From positions 567,290-631,289 of the forward strand of contig NZ_JAQSCU010000010.1 in NCBI RefSeq assembly GCF_029945535.1: DNA of 64,000 bases. The letters are read 5' to 3'. The notes beneath the pieces were generated by a model. It did not search any database and was not told the DNA's origin. It saw only the letters and a program-made list of their open reading frames with translations. Below are positions 33,357 through 42,917 of this stretch, piece after piece. The stretch's first letter is position 1; every line of letters begins with the position of its first letter. Source of the DNA: Methylotenera sp. (GTDB lineage: Bacteria > Pseudomonadota > Gammaproteobacteria > Burkholderiales > Methylophilaceae). Made by a program: the position numbers and the translations under genes.

Positions 33357-33868
33357 TTTGAGCCTCCATTCACTGCTTTTAAGTTAGGAAAAGAAATGGT
33401 CTTTAAGTTGCCAGCATTGGCGAATTGGTGGCCTTGCTCCGCGCTTTGCGTATAGCTTTCTAAAGCTTTTACTTCAGATTCATTAAATTTTGCTGCTTTA
33501 AGCTCTTCTGCACTCAAGCCGCGTATACCAGTAGTAGAAACTACTTGCCCAGTACCAGCGCGACCACTGGCTGCGGCTAATACGCCACCTACTTGATTGT
33601 TAGAGCTAGAACTGCCACGTTTGACTGAAAGTAAACGCACCCAGCCTGCGCTTTTCTTTGATTTTACTTGTAGCCAAGCGCCTTTCTTACTAATAATCTC
33701 AAGGCTATCACCACGGCTCAGCGTGCCTGTAACCTTAGCATCTGCAAATGGCTCGAAGCGAATGCTGTCGTTTTTAAGTGCGCTACCTGTTTCTGCCGCC
33801 ATACTAATATTGGCTAATAGCAATGCTGGTAAGCTTGCTGCGATTAGCAGTTTGGTTAAGTTTCTCAT
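33353..33868 (-). CDS. Exported bacterial SH3-domain protein
   Basis: 171 residues. The signal peptide ends at SMAAE (about residue 25). An SH3b domain (about 28-85) has the typical VTGTLSRGDSLEIISKKGAWLQVKSKKSAGWVRLLSVKRG. A Ser/Gly linker and a C-terminal helical part (RGLSAEELKAAKFNESEVKALESY) follow. SH3b domains usually bind peptidoglycan or peptides. It lies 27 bases downstream of the CHASE2 gene and overlaps the M48 gene by four bases, so the three proteins very likely work together. Confidence 0.88.
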   Translation of the reverse strand: MRNLTKLLIAASLPALLLANISMAAETGSALKNDSIRFEPFADAKVTGTLSRGDSLEIISKKGAWLQVKSKKSAGWVRLLSVKRGSSSSNNQVGGVLAAASGRAGTGQVVSTTGIRGLSAEELKAAKFNESEVKALESYTQSAEQGHQFANAGNLKTISFPNLKAVNGGSK

Positions 33869-33895
33869 TTGAGTTGTTCTCTCTTTTTTTTAAAG

Positions 33896-35593
33896 CTAGT
33901 TTTCTAAAATATCCAGTTTAATAATGGCCTGCGCGAATAAACCACGCCATTGGCTATCCATTGCTTTTTCGGCATTCAGTACGCCTGTATGATGGATATA
34001 ACGCACGGTAGTATCGTTTGGCATACCTGTATTTTGCAGTATAGATTTTAATTGCAGGCCTAACTGTGTAGCGTCAGCACTCGCTTTTTCCGCTTCCATC
34101 GCATTGTCATGCTGGTAAGCCCAGCTAACCGTAATCATGTCAGTAAACAGCCCCCATATGCCGCTTTGTGTGCCTTTTAATATTTCCACAGTGGCAGGCA
34201 GGGTGCAGCCTTGTGCAATGCTGTTTTGCAGAATTTTTAGCATATTGTCGCTAAACGGTACTTCGCTATCAATCACAATCGGCATCAACAATATAGCAGC
34301 ACCTTTTTTACCTGATTCAATATCGTTAGCTAGCAGCCTTTGCATGGCGCGGTCGTTAGCTAATGCATATATTTTTGCCACACTGAAATACATGATCGCC
34401 CAAGTAATAGGGCCAGTAATATCAAAATAAGTATTGCTTAAGTTAAGTACAACGTAAGAAAGACCTAGCAGAGAAATCTGACTACTGCCAAAAACCTTGG
34501 TTACTTTGTCGCGGTCGACATTGCGGTAAAAAGCTAAAGCAGTGAGCCATATAAGTATCAGACTCATTAACACATACGGCGTAGTACCGCGCCATACATG
34601 TAAGTAGTCGACGTGTTTTACGTTATCAATCGCAGTGGCTAAAATCTCTACACTAGGAAACTCTTTTGCCATAGCTGTTGCTTTAATGTCAAACAGTGAA
34701 GGTGCAGTCGAGCCAATAATGACGATTTTATTAGTAAATTCATCTGGAGCGCGTTTTTTGACTTTACTTGCCATGTCCGCATATACATCGCTAAAGCTCA
34801 CGTAAGGGTAAGTAAACGCTTTGCCGCGCCAGTTAATCAACATGTCTTGTGGTGGTGGCATTGAGTTCATTTGCGCAAAACTGCCCACTGCCAGCGGCAG
34901 TGATGGTAATAGCCAACCATTTTCATTATGCCAAAGTCTGTATTCTCGTGCGATACCATCTGCATCGGCATAAATGTTATGTGTGCCGAGTCGCTTGGAA
35001 TTAAGCGCGGCTTCAAAATGTGGCAATACGATGGCGATAGGCTTCTTAACTACTGAGACAGGCTCACCATCAACGTTTTTAAATTGACGTTTGATGCCAG
35101 GAATCATATCTGGCGTGATTTTGCTTAAATTGTCACTGGCTGGTGATAAGCGTAGCATAGGGAAAAACGTATTATTAGTCTCAGCAATTACGTCATTAAA
35201 ATAGGTATCGCTATCAGGGTTGTACACGTCCGCATCACTAAACAAAATATCAAACACAATCGCTTTTGGATTTTGACTTTCAATATTCTCTATAAACTCG
35301 CCAAACACTTGGCGTGGCCACGGCCAGCGGCCATATTCCTTTGCCATGGCGTTGAGGGAGGCTTCGTTAATATCAACAATCACAATGTCTGGGTCAACTT
35401 TAGCTTTTACGATGCGATTTTTCACCATCAAATCAAATGCGCGGTTACGCATGTTCTCGCCAATGTGAAATAGGCTAGCATCCAATAAAATCAGCACAGA
35501 AAGTAACGCGCATAAGTACAAATAAAAGTTATTTTGTAACTTGCGAGTAATACTAACTAGCCATTGAGTGAGAATTAATTTGAGTTTAATCAT
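33896..35593 (-). CDS. CHASE2-domain membrane protein with unassigned C-terminus
   Basis: 565 residues. Membrane segment 1 (about 22-42) precedes a large periplasmic CHASE2 sensor (about 45-335) with DIVIVDINEASLNAMAKEYGRWPWPR, PKAIVFDILFSD and NKIVIIGSTAPSLFD. Three C-terminal membrane helices follow (about 340-415), as usual for CHASE2. In most relatives the next domain is a guanylate/adenylate cyclase or kinase. Here the last 150 or so residues (from RAMQRLLANDIESGKKGAAILLMP) show no cyclase metal-binding or kinase motif. It is the first gene of the CHASE2-SH3-M48 operon; a ligand or stress signal is unknown. Confidence 0.88.
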   Translation of the reverse strand: MIKLKLILTQWLVSITRKLQNNFYLYLCALLSVLILLDASLFHIGENMRNRAFDLMVKNRIVKAKVDPDIVIVDINEASLNAMAKEYGRWPWPRQVFGEFIENIESQNPKAIVFDILFSDADVYNPDSDTYFNDVIAETNNTFFPMLRLSPASDNLSKITPDMIPGIKRQFKNVDGEPVSVVKKPIAIVLPHFEAALNSKRLGTHNIYADADGIAREYRLWHNENGWLLPSLPLAVGSFAQMNSMPPPQDMLINWRGKAFTYPYVSFSDVYADMASKVKKRAPDEFTNKIVIIGSTAPSLFDIKATAMAKEFPSVEILATAIDNVKHVDYLHVWRGTTPYVLMSLILIWLTALAFYRNVDRDKVTKVFGSSQISLLGLSYVVLNLSNTYFDITGPITWAIMYFSVAKIYALANDRAMQRLLANDIESGKKGAAILLMPIVIDSEVPFSDNMLKILQNSIAQGCTLPATVEILKGTQSGIWGLFTDMITVSWAYQHDNAMEAEKASADATQLGLQLKSILQNTGMPNDTTVRYIHHTGVLNAEKAMDSQWRGLFAQAIIKLDILEN

Positions 35594-35618
35594 TAATATT
35601 TACTTGAGAAATTGGTCT

Positions 35619-35657
35619 ACCTAAAATCATAAATGGCCCCATAAATGATTTTTAGGT
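35619..35657. promoter_or_regulatory. Inverted repeat in the divergent CHASE2/hemD-like gap
   Basis: ACCTAAAATCAT (35619-35630) pairs with ATGATTTTTAGGT (35645-35657) with a single-base bulge, and the centre contains ATGGCCCCAT. It sits 26 bases upstream of the CHASE2 start and could be an operator. An extended -10 (TGTTATACT, 35668-35676) faces the hemD-like gene. Confidence 0.4.
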
Positions 35658-35680
35658 GTCAGGGATTTGTTATACTGAAA

Positions 35681-35706
35681 ACTTAAACCAAAAACTTAAA
35701 CTAAAA
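35681..35706 (+). repeat. Tandem 13-bp repeat upstream of the hemD-like gene
   Basis: ACTTAAACCAAAA followed directly by ACTTAAACTAAAA, one mismatch. It starts just after the extended -10 box, so it would be at the beginning of the leader. Confidence 0.6.
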
Positions 35707-35817
35707 ACCAATAAAACGCACGCATTAATTGCAAGGTCATTTAATTAAAGTCATTAAATTTTTAGCCAAAAAACTCCTTGGCTGATGCCTTTCTGTCTAG
35801 TACCTAGGAATTGTACA

Positions 35818-36615
35818 TTGAAAAATAAAACCATTGCCATTTTAGAAAACCGTGCAGGCGAGCAACTTGCCGACTTGGTAAGGAAATATGGCGGTACGCC
35901 TTTTTCGGCGCCAGCATTGGCAGAGATTCCAGATATTGATCCTGCATTAATCACGAGTTTAATTAATGATTGGCAGAAAAATGCGCCTGACATCTTTATT
36001 TTTCAAACAGGCGTTGGCGTTAAAGCTTTATTTGCTGCTACTGACACATTAGGCATTACCGAGAAGCTTAAGCAGATTCTTGAATCCTCAATTGTGATTG
36101 TTAGAGGCATTAAACCATCGTCAGCATTACGCTCATATAAAGTAAGGATAGATGCAACTGCGGGTGATCCTTTTACAACAACGGAAGTGTTGGCTGAGTT
36201 AGATAAATACACTATTAAAGGCAAGCGAGTAGCGGTGCAACGCTATGGCGATGTCAACTTGGAGCTTCAGCAAGCCTTAGATGCAAGAGGCGCTATAGTC
36301 ACTGAGATTGCCACTTATCGTTGGAGCTTGCCCGCAGATACGCAACCGCTGGTTGACTTAATGGATGCGTTAGATGCCGGTAAGGTTGATATGGTGTGTT
36401 TTACCAGCGCATCGCAAGTCTATAACTTTTTTACAGTAGCAGAAGCACTTGGTCGTCATCAAGCATTGCTAGCAACGCTCAATAAAAGCATGGTGGCTTC
36501 TATTGGCCCAGTGTGCACCGTTGCGCTGAATAAATTTGGCATCAAAGTCGATGTTGAACCACACCCCCCCAAGCTAGGTCCTTTTATTACGGCGATTAAT
36601 AGCAAGTTTGCTTAA
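35818..36615 (+). CDS. hemD: Uroporphyrinogen-III synthase family protein
   Basis: 265 residues from the TTG at 35818, with AGGA 8 bases upstream; an in-frame ATG at 35785 would add eleven atypical residues. HemD-family features are FTSASQVYNFF, SMVASIGPVCTVALNKFGIKVDVEPHPPKLGPFI and the two-lobed Rossmann-like pattern starting KTIAILENRAGEQLADL. It would cyclise hydroxymethylbilane to uroporphyrinogen III for heme, siroheme (needed by CysI) and cobalamin. No hemC or other tetrapyrrole gene is adjacent, and a second hemD may exist elsewhere, so the enzymatic role is not certain. Confidence 0.8.
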   Translation: MKNKTIAILENRAGEQLADLVRKYGGTPFSAPALAEIPDIDPALITSLINDWQKNAPDIFIFQTGVGVKALFAATDTLGITEKLKQILESSIVIVRGIKPSSALRSYKVRIDATAGDPFTTTEVLAELDKYTIKGKRVAVQRYGDVNLELQQALDARGAIVTEIATYRWSLPADTQPLVDLMDALDAGKVDMVCFTSASQVYNFFTVAEALGRHQALLATLNKSMVASIGPVCTVALNKFGIKVDVEPHPPKLGPFITAINSKFA

Positions 36616-36676
36616 TTCACTTCTGAGTTGGTCTTTCTTGGAGATTTATTCTAAAAACGGAGTAATCCGCATCAGG

Positions 36677-36682
36677 TATAAT
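36677..36682 (+). promoter_or_regulatory. -10 box placed for a leaderless rmuC message
   Basis: TATAAT ends 8 bases before the rmuC ATG at 36691, so transcription would start within two or three bases of the ATG. No Shine-Dalgarno sequence is present. No good -35 is seen. Confidence 0.4.
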
Positions 36683-36690
36683 CTCGCCTT

Positions 36691-38031
36691 ATGATACAAA
36701 TATTAATTTTAGTGGTGGCAGTTGCCATCTTATTGCTGATGATTTGGCAGGTTTTGCGCGTCAATCAGCTTGATAAAAATACCGATGTGATACAACAGGC
36801 AATTTTGCAGCAGTTAGAAGAAAAGCACCGTGCGATGTTGCTAGATTTTAACGATGGTTTAAACAAGCTGGGCGATCGCTTAAGTACATCTTCTAATGAA
36901 ACCAGCGAGCGTTTGCGTTCTAGTGTCGCTGCTGAGTTACAAGCTACTCGTGACGCCATGCAGGCGCTCCAATTAGCGCAAAATAACAGCTTGTCGTTAA
37001 CGCGTGAAACGGTGTTAGAAAAACTACATACGACTTTAAGCGAGCAGGGCAAGTCACAACAGGTGCTTATCAACGACACTATGTTGAAAGCAACTACTAC
37101 GCTAACGCAGAGCATTGAAAGCCTAACCAAAGCTGTTGATGGACGTCTTGAGCAAATTGGTGGAAAAGTTTCAGAGCGTTTGGATGAAGGCTTTAAAAAG
37201 ACCAACCAAACCTTTGTGGATGTGATGGCGCGTCTTGCGACCATTGATGAGGCGCAAAAGAAAATTGATGGCTTAACAACCAATGTTGTAAGTTTGCAAG
37301 AGCTACTGGGCGATAAACGCAGCCGTGGCGCGTTTGGTGAAGTGCAACTGGAGGCCTTGGTGCGCAATGTATTGCCGGTCAACTCATTCGCCATGCAATA
37401 TACATTTGAAAATGGCACGCGCGCAGATTGCGCTTTGTTTTTGCCTGACCCAACAGGTACGGTAGCTGTAGATAGCAAATTTCCACTTGAAAACTATCAC
37501 CGCATGTTTGATAGTAAATTGAGCGATATTGAACAGCTAGCTGCAGAAAAGCAATTCAAGTCTGATGTTAGAAAACATGTAGATGACATTGCTAATAAAT
37601 ACATCATCTCAAACGTGACGTCTGATGGCGCAGTGATGTTTATACCCGCTGAGGCAGTGTTTGCTGAGCTGCACGCTTATCACAACGATGTGATTGAATA
37701 CGCCATGAATAAACGCGTCTGGGTGGTTTCACCAACTACGCTGATGGCAGTGCTCAATACCGCACGCGCCGTGCTGAAAGATGTTGAAACGCGTAAGCAA
37801 GTACACGTGATTAAAGAAGAGTTAGGTAAACTCAGTAAGGACTTTGGTCGCTTTGATCAACGTATGAAAAAGCTTGCAGACAATATCCGCCAAGCGCATG
37901 AAAACGCACAAGAAGTGCATATTAGCAGTCAAAAAATATCTAATCGCTTTGCTCAAATTGAGCGCGTAGAATTAGCAAATAAACCACTTGATGTGCTGGA
38001 TATTATTGATGATAAAGAAGATGAAGTTTAA
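36691..38031 (+). CDS. rmuC: RmuC family DNA recombination protein
   Basis: 446 residues. An N-terminal membrane helix (MIQILILVVAVAILLLMIWQVL) is followed by a long coiled coil (about 25-200) and the RmuC nuclease-like domain (about 205-400) with RGAFGEVQLEALVRNVLP, DCALFLPD, VAVDSKFPLENY and FIPAEAVFAELHAYH. RmuC limits inversion at short inverted repeats and belongs to the PD-(D/E)XK nuclease-like fold. It is probably followed in the same transcript by moaD (11-base gap), an unrelated function. Confidence 0.93.
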   Translation: MIQILILVVAVAILLLMIWQVLRVNQLDKNTDVIQQAILQQLEEKHRAMLLDFNDGLNKLGDRLSTSSNETSERLRSSVAAELQATRDAMQALQLAQNNSLSLTRETVLEKLHTTLSEQGKSQQVLINDTMLKATTTLTQSIESLTKAVDGRLEQIGGKVSERLDEGFKKTNQTFVDVMARLATIDEAQKKIDGLTTNVVSLQELLGDKRSRGAFGEVQLEALVRNVLPVNSFAMQYTFENGTRADCALFLPDPTGTVAVDSKFPLENYHRMFDSKLSDIEQLAAEKQFKSDVRKHVDDIANKYIISNVTSDGAVMFIPAEAVFAELHAYHNDVIEYAMNKRVWVVSPTTLMAVLNTARAVLKDVETRKQVHVIKEELGKLSKDFGRFDQRMKKLADNIRQAHENAQEVHISSQKISNRFAQIERVELANKPLDVLDIIDDKEDEV

Positions 38032-38042
38032 TTGTTAACACT

Positions 38043-38312
38043 ATGAAAATTAAAATATTATATTTCGCAAGGTTGAAAGAAACACTCAAATTTTCCACTG
38101 AAGATTTAGAGTTGCCAAACGATGATTTTGCGCGCACGCTGACCATACTAAAACTAAAAGCTTACCTAGCAAAACGCAACGACACTTGGCAACAAATGCT
38201 GATGGGTAAGTTAAAAGTAAGAGGCGCAATTAACCACGAATTGGTCGATGACAATGCACCAATTACTGATGGCGACGAGGTGGCTTTTTTCCCACCAGTG
38301 ACGGGCGGATAG
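38043..38312 (+). CDS. moaD: MoaD, molybdopterin synthase sulfur carrier subunit
   Basis: 89 residues with a ubiquitin-like fold. The C-terminal VAFFPPVTGG ends in the Gly-Gly that is adenylated and converted to thiocarboxylate, the sulfur donor for molybdopterin. Its partner MoaE is encoded 16 bases downstream. The central region is a little unusual (KAYLAKRNDTWQQM) but the family ends are typical. The two subunits form the cytoplasmic molybdopterin synthase. Confidence 0.93.
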   Translation: MKIKILYFARLKETLKFSTEDLELPNDDFARTLTILKLKAYLAKRNDTWQQMLMGKLKVRGAINHELVDDNAPITDGDEVAFFPPVTGG

Positions 38313-38328
38313 GCTGTAAGATTTAGTC

Positions 38329-38778
38329 ATGACGGTACGCACACAAACACAAGATTTTGATACAGGCTTTGAACTGAGCCAGCTGCGTAATGCCCGTAAA
38401 GATACTGGTGCTGTTGTTAGTTTTATTGGGCAAGTGCGCGATTTGAATGAAGGTGGTACCGTTTCGCAGCTGACCTTAGAGCATTATCCGGGGATGACGG
38501 AAAAGGCACTCGAAGCGATTGTGAGCCAAGCCCAAAGCCGTTGGGATATATTCGATGCCCTTGTGATTCACCGTGTTGGAATTTTGCAGCCGACAGACCA
38601 AATTGTATTGGTGGCGGTAAGTAGTGCACATCGTGGCGAAGCTTTTAAGGCCTGTGAATTCATCATGGACTACTTAAAAACTGAAGCGCCGTTCTGGAAA
38701 AAAGAAGTGACAAGTCAAGGTGAGCGCTGGGTGGATGCCAAACTTACAGACGATGACGCGCGTGAGCGCTGGAAATAA
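38329..38778 (+). CDS. moaE: MoaE, molybdopterin synthase catalytic subunit
   Basis: 149 residues. Hallmarks are GAVVSFIGQVRD, LEHYPGM, the conserved VSSAHRGEAFKACEFIMDYLKTEAPFWKKE with the catalytic lysines, and a C-terminal WVDAK. It transfers sulfur from two MoaD thiocarboxylates to precursor Z. It overlaps no neighbour; the Lon-like gene starts 64 bases later after an AT-rich gap. Confidence 0.96.
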   Translation: MTVRTQTQDFDTGFELSQLRNARKDTGAVVSFIGQVRDLNEGGTVSQLTLEHYPGMTEKALEAIVSQAQSRWDIFDALVIHRVGILQPTDQIVLVAVSSAHRGEAFKACEFIMDYLKTEAPFWKKEVTSQGERWVDAKLTDDDARERWK

Positions 38779-38842
38779 AATCAGTTCCAAAAAGTAACAC
38801 AAATATATACGAAATTAACACTTAAATAATTAGCAAGGCGCC

Positions 38843-40984
38843 ATGTCAACCTCTACTCAATCTCAATCAACAAGTTCGACTTTGTTATCCCCTCAGCAAT
38901 TAACGCTTAACATTTCTGCTAAGCAATTTAACTTTGCTGATACTTCAGAGCTCATTGCGGCAGATAGTAAAAGTGCGCAGCATCAAGCATGGGTAGCACA
39001 ATCAGAGGCGAAAAAAGCCGCTGAGTTTGGTTTGAATTTGCAACAAGCTGGTTTTAATCTGCTTGCGCTTGGTGAGCCTGGAACAGGGCGTACAACGCTA
39101 ATGTTAAGTGCTATGCATGAAGCAGCTTCTAAGCAAGTTGCGCCTTCTGACTTAATAGCACTTCATCAGTTTGATAGCAATACTAAGCCGCTGTTTTTAA
39201 AATTGCCTGCTGGCGTGGGTATGCAGTTGAAGCAAGGCTTAGATCAGTTTGTGCGTCAATTAGCAAAAGAATTGGCGAATCTGTTAGAAGCTAAAATTAA
39301 AGATAACGCTACAACGTTAATTCAAGATTTCTTAAATGCTCAGATAAGTACTATCAAAGCAAATATTCCACAAATTCAAGCGGACAAGCAGCTCACCCAA
39401 TATTTTGAGTTATTGCAAAAAGACATTTTAGATACTTTAGAGGCTTGGCAGCCTAGCGCCAGTGCTGATTCTGATAACAATTTAGACGCACTGATGAGCG
39501 AAGGTTTCTTTGGGCGTTATCGCGTCAATGTACTTGTAGAGCATGCTGCAAACCAATATGCGCCTGTTATTTACGATAATGACCCAAGTTTGCAATCATT
39601 ATTCGGCGGCATTGAGAGTGCTGGTGATTCAAGCACTACGCCAGATTTTATGCGATTAAGAGCAGGTAATCTCTTGCGTGCAGATGGCGGTACCTTGTTA
39701 TTGCATCTGCGCGATATTTTGGCTGATGAACAAAATGGCTCTCAATTACTTGAAAAATTGCATCGCTTTTTACGCAATGGCACCTTGCAAATTGAAGATT
39801 TGACCAGCAGTAGTAGTCAAGGCTCTAGTTTTGTCAGTGCACAAGATGCGATACCAGTTTCAGTGAAGCTAGTTTTAGTGGCAACGCGAGAAGATTACTA
39901 TGAGTTGATTGATGAGAAATACGATTTTTTCAGCTATTTCCCTATCAAAATAGAATTCGCTGAGAAAGTAAAAGCAAACGCAGAAAATTATTCAGCGTAT
40001 GCTGCTTTTATCGCGCAAAAATGTCAGCAGTTCAACTGTAGTCACTTCACAGCAGAAGCAGTCGTGTCCTTGTTGCAAGCTATGCACAGGCTAGAAGAAG
40101 ACCAAACACGCATCAGTACCAAGTTTGCTGTTTTAGAAAAACTCATGCTCGAAAGTGCCGCTGCCGCTGAGTTACGCGGAGCAAAGTCGGTAGAGCAGGA
40201 AGATGTAAAAGCTGCGATTAATCGCAAATATGCCCGCCATAGTTACATTGAGGCGCATGCGCGTGACTCTATTGTCGATAACGAATTGATGATTAACGTG
40301 CATGGTGAAACAGTAGGGCAGATTAACGGACTCACGCACATAGACCTTGCTGACGCGAGCTTTGGCTCACCAGTGCGGATCTCAGCAAATTGTTATGCGG
40401 GTCGATTAGATGTACTCACCATAGATCGCGAAGTGTCTATGAGCGGCCCCACGCATGATAAAGGCGTGATGATATTGCAGAGTTGGCTACATACTAACTT
40501 TGCACAATTCAACCCATTAAACCTCACAGCTTCATTGGTATTTGAGCAAGAGTATAACGGCGTAGATGGCGACTCAGCATCATGCGCGGAGTTGTTTGCC
40601 CTGCTGTCAGCATTAACGCAACTGCCCATTAAACAAGGCATCGCCGTCACTGGTGCGCTTAATCAACATGGCGAAGTGCTGCCAGTCGGTGGCTTAAACG
40701 AAAAAATTGAAGGCTACTTTAGAGTCTGCAAAGATATAGGTTTAGATGGCACGCAAGGAGTATTAATCCCTCAACGCAATATGCGACACCTGATGCTACG
40801 TGATGAAGTTGTCGATGCCGTTGCCAATGGCCAATTCCACATCACTACGATGAACAATGTAGCTGAAGGTATTTTGCACATCACTGGCCATACTCTGCAA
40901 GAAATCAATAAACTTGCCGAAACAAAGCTAATAACATTCAAAAAAATATTAGAAGCTAACTCCCCTAAAATATTGACCAAGTAA
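38843..40984 (+). CDS. Lon-like ATP-dependent protease (AAA_32/LonB-type)
   Basis: 713 residues. The N-terminal part has a P-loop-like LLALGEPGTGRTTLM (about residues 73-87), with GR in place of the usual GK of the Walker A motif, followed by a long AAA_32-type middle (about 100-470) with a helical insert. The C-terminal protease domain carries Ser578 (DGDSASCAEL) and Lys621 (GGLNEKIEGYF), spaced 43 apart as in Lon. It lacks the Lon N-terminal substrate domain and is soluble. Substrates are unknown. It is the first of a run with Hsp15 directly downstream, which suggests a stress or quality-control role (inference). Confidence 0.9.
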   Translation: MSTSTQSQSTSSTLLSPQQLTLNISAKQFNFADTSELIAADSKSAQHQAWVAQSEAKKAAEFGLNLQQAGFNLLALGEPGTGRTTLMLSAMHEAASKQVAPSDLIALHQFDSNTKPLFLKLPAGVGMQLKQGLDQFVRQLAKELANLLEAKIKDNATTLIQDFLNAQISTIKANIPQIQADKQLTQYFELLQKDILDTLEAWQPSASADSDNNLDALMSEGFFGRYRVNVLVEHAANQYAPVIYDNDPSLQSLFGGIESAGDSSTTPDFMRLRAGNLLRADGGTLLLHLRDILADEQNGSQLLEKLHRFLRNGTLQIEDLTSSSSQGSSFVSAQDAIPVSVKLVLVATREDYYELIDEKYDFFSYFPIKIEFAEKVKANAENYSAYAAFIAQKCQQFNCSHFTAEAVVSLLQAMHRLEEDQTRISTKFAVLEKLMLESAAAAELRGAKSVEQEDVKAAINRKYARHSYIEAHARDSIVDNELMINVHGETVGQINGLTHIDLADASFGSPVRISANCYAGRLDVLTIDREVSMSGPTHDKGVMILQSWLHTNFAQFNPLNLTASLVFEQEYNGVDGDSASCAELFALLSALTQLPIKQGIAVTGALNQHGEVLPVGGLNEKIEGYFRVCKDIGLDGTQGVLIPQRNMRHLMLRDEVVDAVANGQFHITTMNNVAEGILHITGHTLQEINKLAETKLITFKKILEANSPKILTK

Positions 40985-41001
40985 AATGCGTGAATCCAAA
41001 C

Positions 41002-41412
41002 ATGTCAAAATCCGCAGAAAATGATGATGCTAAGTGCAGGCTAGACAAATGGTTATGGGCTGCACGCTTCTTTAAAACCCGCAGTTTAGCAACTGCAGCC
41101 ATTGAAACTGGCAAGGTTCACGTCGACGGCGACCGAGTTAAACCCGCTAAAGAAGTACATATAGGGCAAGTCATTCATATTCGTAACCGAGATTTTGAAA
41201 TTGAAGTTAATGTTCTTGCGCTATCAAACATCCGTAGAGGTGCCCCAGAAGCGGCACTTTTATATACTGAAACTCAGACAAGTATTACCAAGCGTGAACA
41301 TGATAAGGTAACAGGTGAAGGCGAATATGCTCTAAGAGATCGAGGTGCTGGACGCCCGACTAAGCGGCAGTTGAGAGATATTAAGAAATTTACTGGTGGA
41401 ACTGTTGGCTAA
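41002..41412 (+). CDS. hslR: Hsp15-like S4-domain RNA-binding protein
   Basis: 136 residues from the ATG at 41002; a GTG at 40990 could add four residues. The S4 domain (about 10-75) has the Hsp15 signature [32 protein letters not shown] and the basic linker [10 protein letters not shown]. Hsp15 recycles stalled 50S subunits carrying peptidyl-tRNA. The tail is basic ([17 protein letters not shown]). It follows the Lon-like protease gene and overlaps slightly with an upstream GTG of the phosphomannomutase gene. Confidence 0.92.
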   Translation: MSKSAENDDAKCRLDKWLWAARFFKTRSLATAAIETGKVHVDGDRVKPAKEVHIGQVIHIRNRDFEIEVNVLALSNIRRGAPEAALLYTETQTSITKREHDKVTGEGEYALRDRGAGRPTKRQLRDIKKFTGGTVG

Positions 41413-41413
41413 T

Positions 41414-42820
41414 ATGACTATGAACTCCAATCAACAAGCAAAGCTCACCTGCTTCAAAGCTTACGATATACGTGGCAGGCTGGGCGATGAACTGAATGAA
41501 GATATTGCCTACCGAATTGGGCGGGCTTATGCAGTTTACTTGCAACCTAAGTCAGTCGTGATAGGAGCAGATATTCGCCTTAGCAGTGAGAGCCTCAAAG
41601 TAGCGCTTGCCAATGGATTGATGGATGAGGGTGTGAATGTCATTGATATAGGGTTGGCTGGTACTGAAGAAGTTTATTTCGCGACATTTCATCTTAAAGT
41701 TGATGGCGGTATTGAGGTGACAGCAAGCCATAACCCTATGAATTATAACGGCATGAAATTGGTCAAAGAGGGTTCGAAACCCATCAGCGGCGATACAGGC
41801 TTGCGTGAAATCCAAAAAATTGCAGAAGCAAACCGATTTTTAGCAGTTAACCAAAATCCTGAAGTAAAACAACATGGTACTTATGTTAAGCAAGATGTGT
41901 TACCAGCTTTTGTCGAGCATCTACTTACTTATATCAACGTAGATAAGTTACGTCCACTCAAATTGGTTGTAAATGCTGGTAATGGCGCAGCAGGACATGT
42001 CATTGACGCAATAGAACGTGTTTTTAAGCAGAAAAAAATTCCTATTAGTTTTATTAAAATTCACCACGATGCTGATGGTAACTTTCCTAATGGCATTCCA
42101 AACCCATTGCTATTGGAAAATCAAGCGGTAACCTCTGATGCGGTTATCGCACATAAAGCCGAAATGGGTATTGCTTGGGATGGTGATTTTGACCGTTGTT
42201 TTTTATTTGATGCAGATGGCCAATTTATTGAAGGTTACTATATTGTAGGCTTACTTGCGGCTGCGTTTCTAGCAAAACATCCTAGCGAGAAAATTATTCA
42301 TGATCCGCGCCTCACATGGAATACGGTAGATATCGTGACTAACGCTGGTGGTCAGGCCGTGATGAGTAAAACCGGTCATGCGTTTATTAAAGAGCGTATG
42401 CGGTTAGAAAATGCTATTTATGGAGGTGAAATGAGTGCGCATCATTATTTTAGAGATTTTGCATACTGTGATAGCGGCATGATTCCTTGGTTGCTCGTTT
42501 GCGAGCTTTTAAGTCAAACGAGGAAATCATTATCAGCGCTTGTTGCAGAGCGCATTAGCTTGTTTCCATGCAGTGGGGAGATTAACTTTAAGGTTGTTAA
42601 CGTAGCAGATGCTATACAGAAAATTAAAGATTACTTTATGGGTCAATCACCTGTTCTAGAAGATACCGACGGGCTGAGTATGACTTTTGAGAACTGGAGA
42701 TTTAATTTGCGTGGTTCGAACACTGAACCGCTGTTACGTTTAAACATAGAAGCGCGAGCTGACGCAGAATTAGTGCAACAAAAGGTTAAAGAAATTACAG
42801 GCTTAATCGGTAGCTTATAA
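41414..42820 (+). CDS. manB: Phosphomannomutase/phosphoglucomutase
   Basis: 468 residues from the ATG at 41414; a GTG at 41396 overlaps the Hsp15 gene and gives an odd N-terminus. It interconverts mannose-6-phosphate and mannose-1-phosphate, feeding ManC. The catalytic phosphoserine loop is [13 protein letters not shown], the metal loop is [12 protein letters not shown], and the sugar-binding EMSAHHYF and phosphate-binding [11 protein letters not shown] are intact. With manC downstream it supplies GDP-mannose to the polysaccharide locus; some relatives also act on glucose phosphates. Confidence 0.95.
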   Translation: MTMNSNQQAKLTCFKAYDIRGRLGDELNEDIAYRIGRAYAVYLQPKSVVIGADIRLSSESLKVALANGLMDEGVNVIDIGLAGTEEVYFATFHLKVDGGIEVTASHNPMNYNGMKLVKEGSKPISGDTGLREIQKIAEANRFLAVNQNPEVKQHGTYVKQDVLPAFVEHLLTYINVDKLRPLKLVVNAGNGAAGHVIDAIERVFKQKKIPISFIKIHHDADGNFPNGIPNPLLLENQAVTSDAVIAHKAEMGIAWDGDFDRCFLFDADGQFIEGYYIVGLLAAAFLAKHPSEKIIHDPRLTWNTVDIVTNAGGQAVMSKTGHAFIKERMRLENAIYGGEMSAHHYFRDFAYCDSGMIPWLLVCELLSQTRKSLSALVAERISLFPCSGEINFKVVNVADAIQKIKDYFMGQSPVLEDTDGLSMTFENWRFNLRGSNTEPLLRLNIEARADAELVQQKVKEITGLIGSL

Positions 42821-42917
42821 CGTCGAAAATTCTTTTTGTAGAATTGGTTGCCAGTTGGTTAGTTTTTTTGATAGACTTGCGTTCATCTTATGAACGCATA
42901 AATCACGTAGATTTAAA

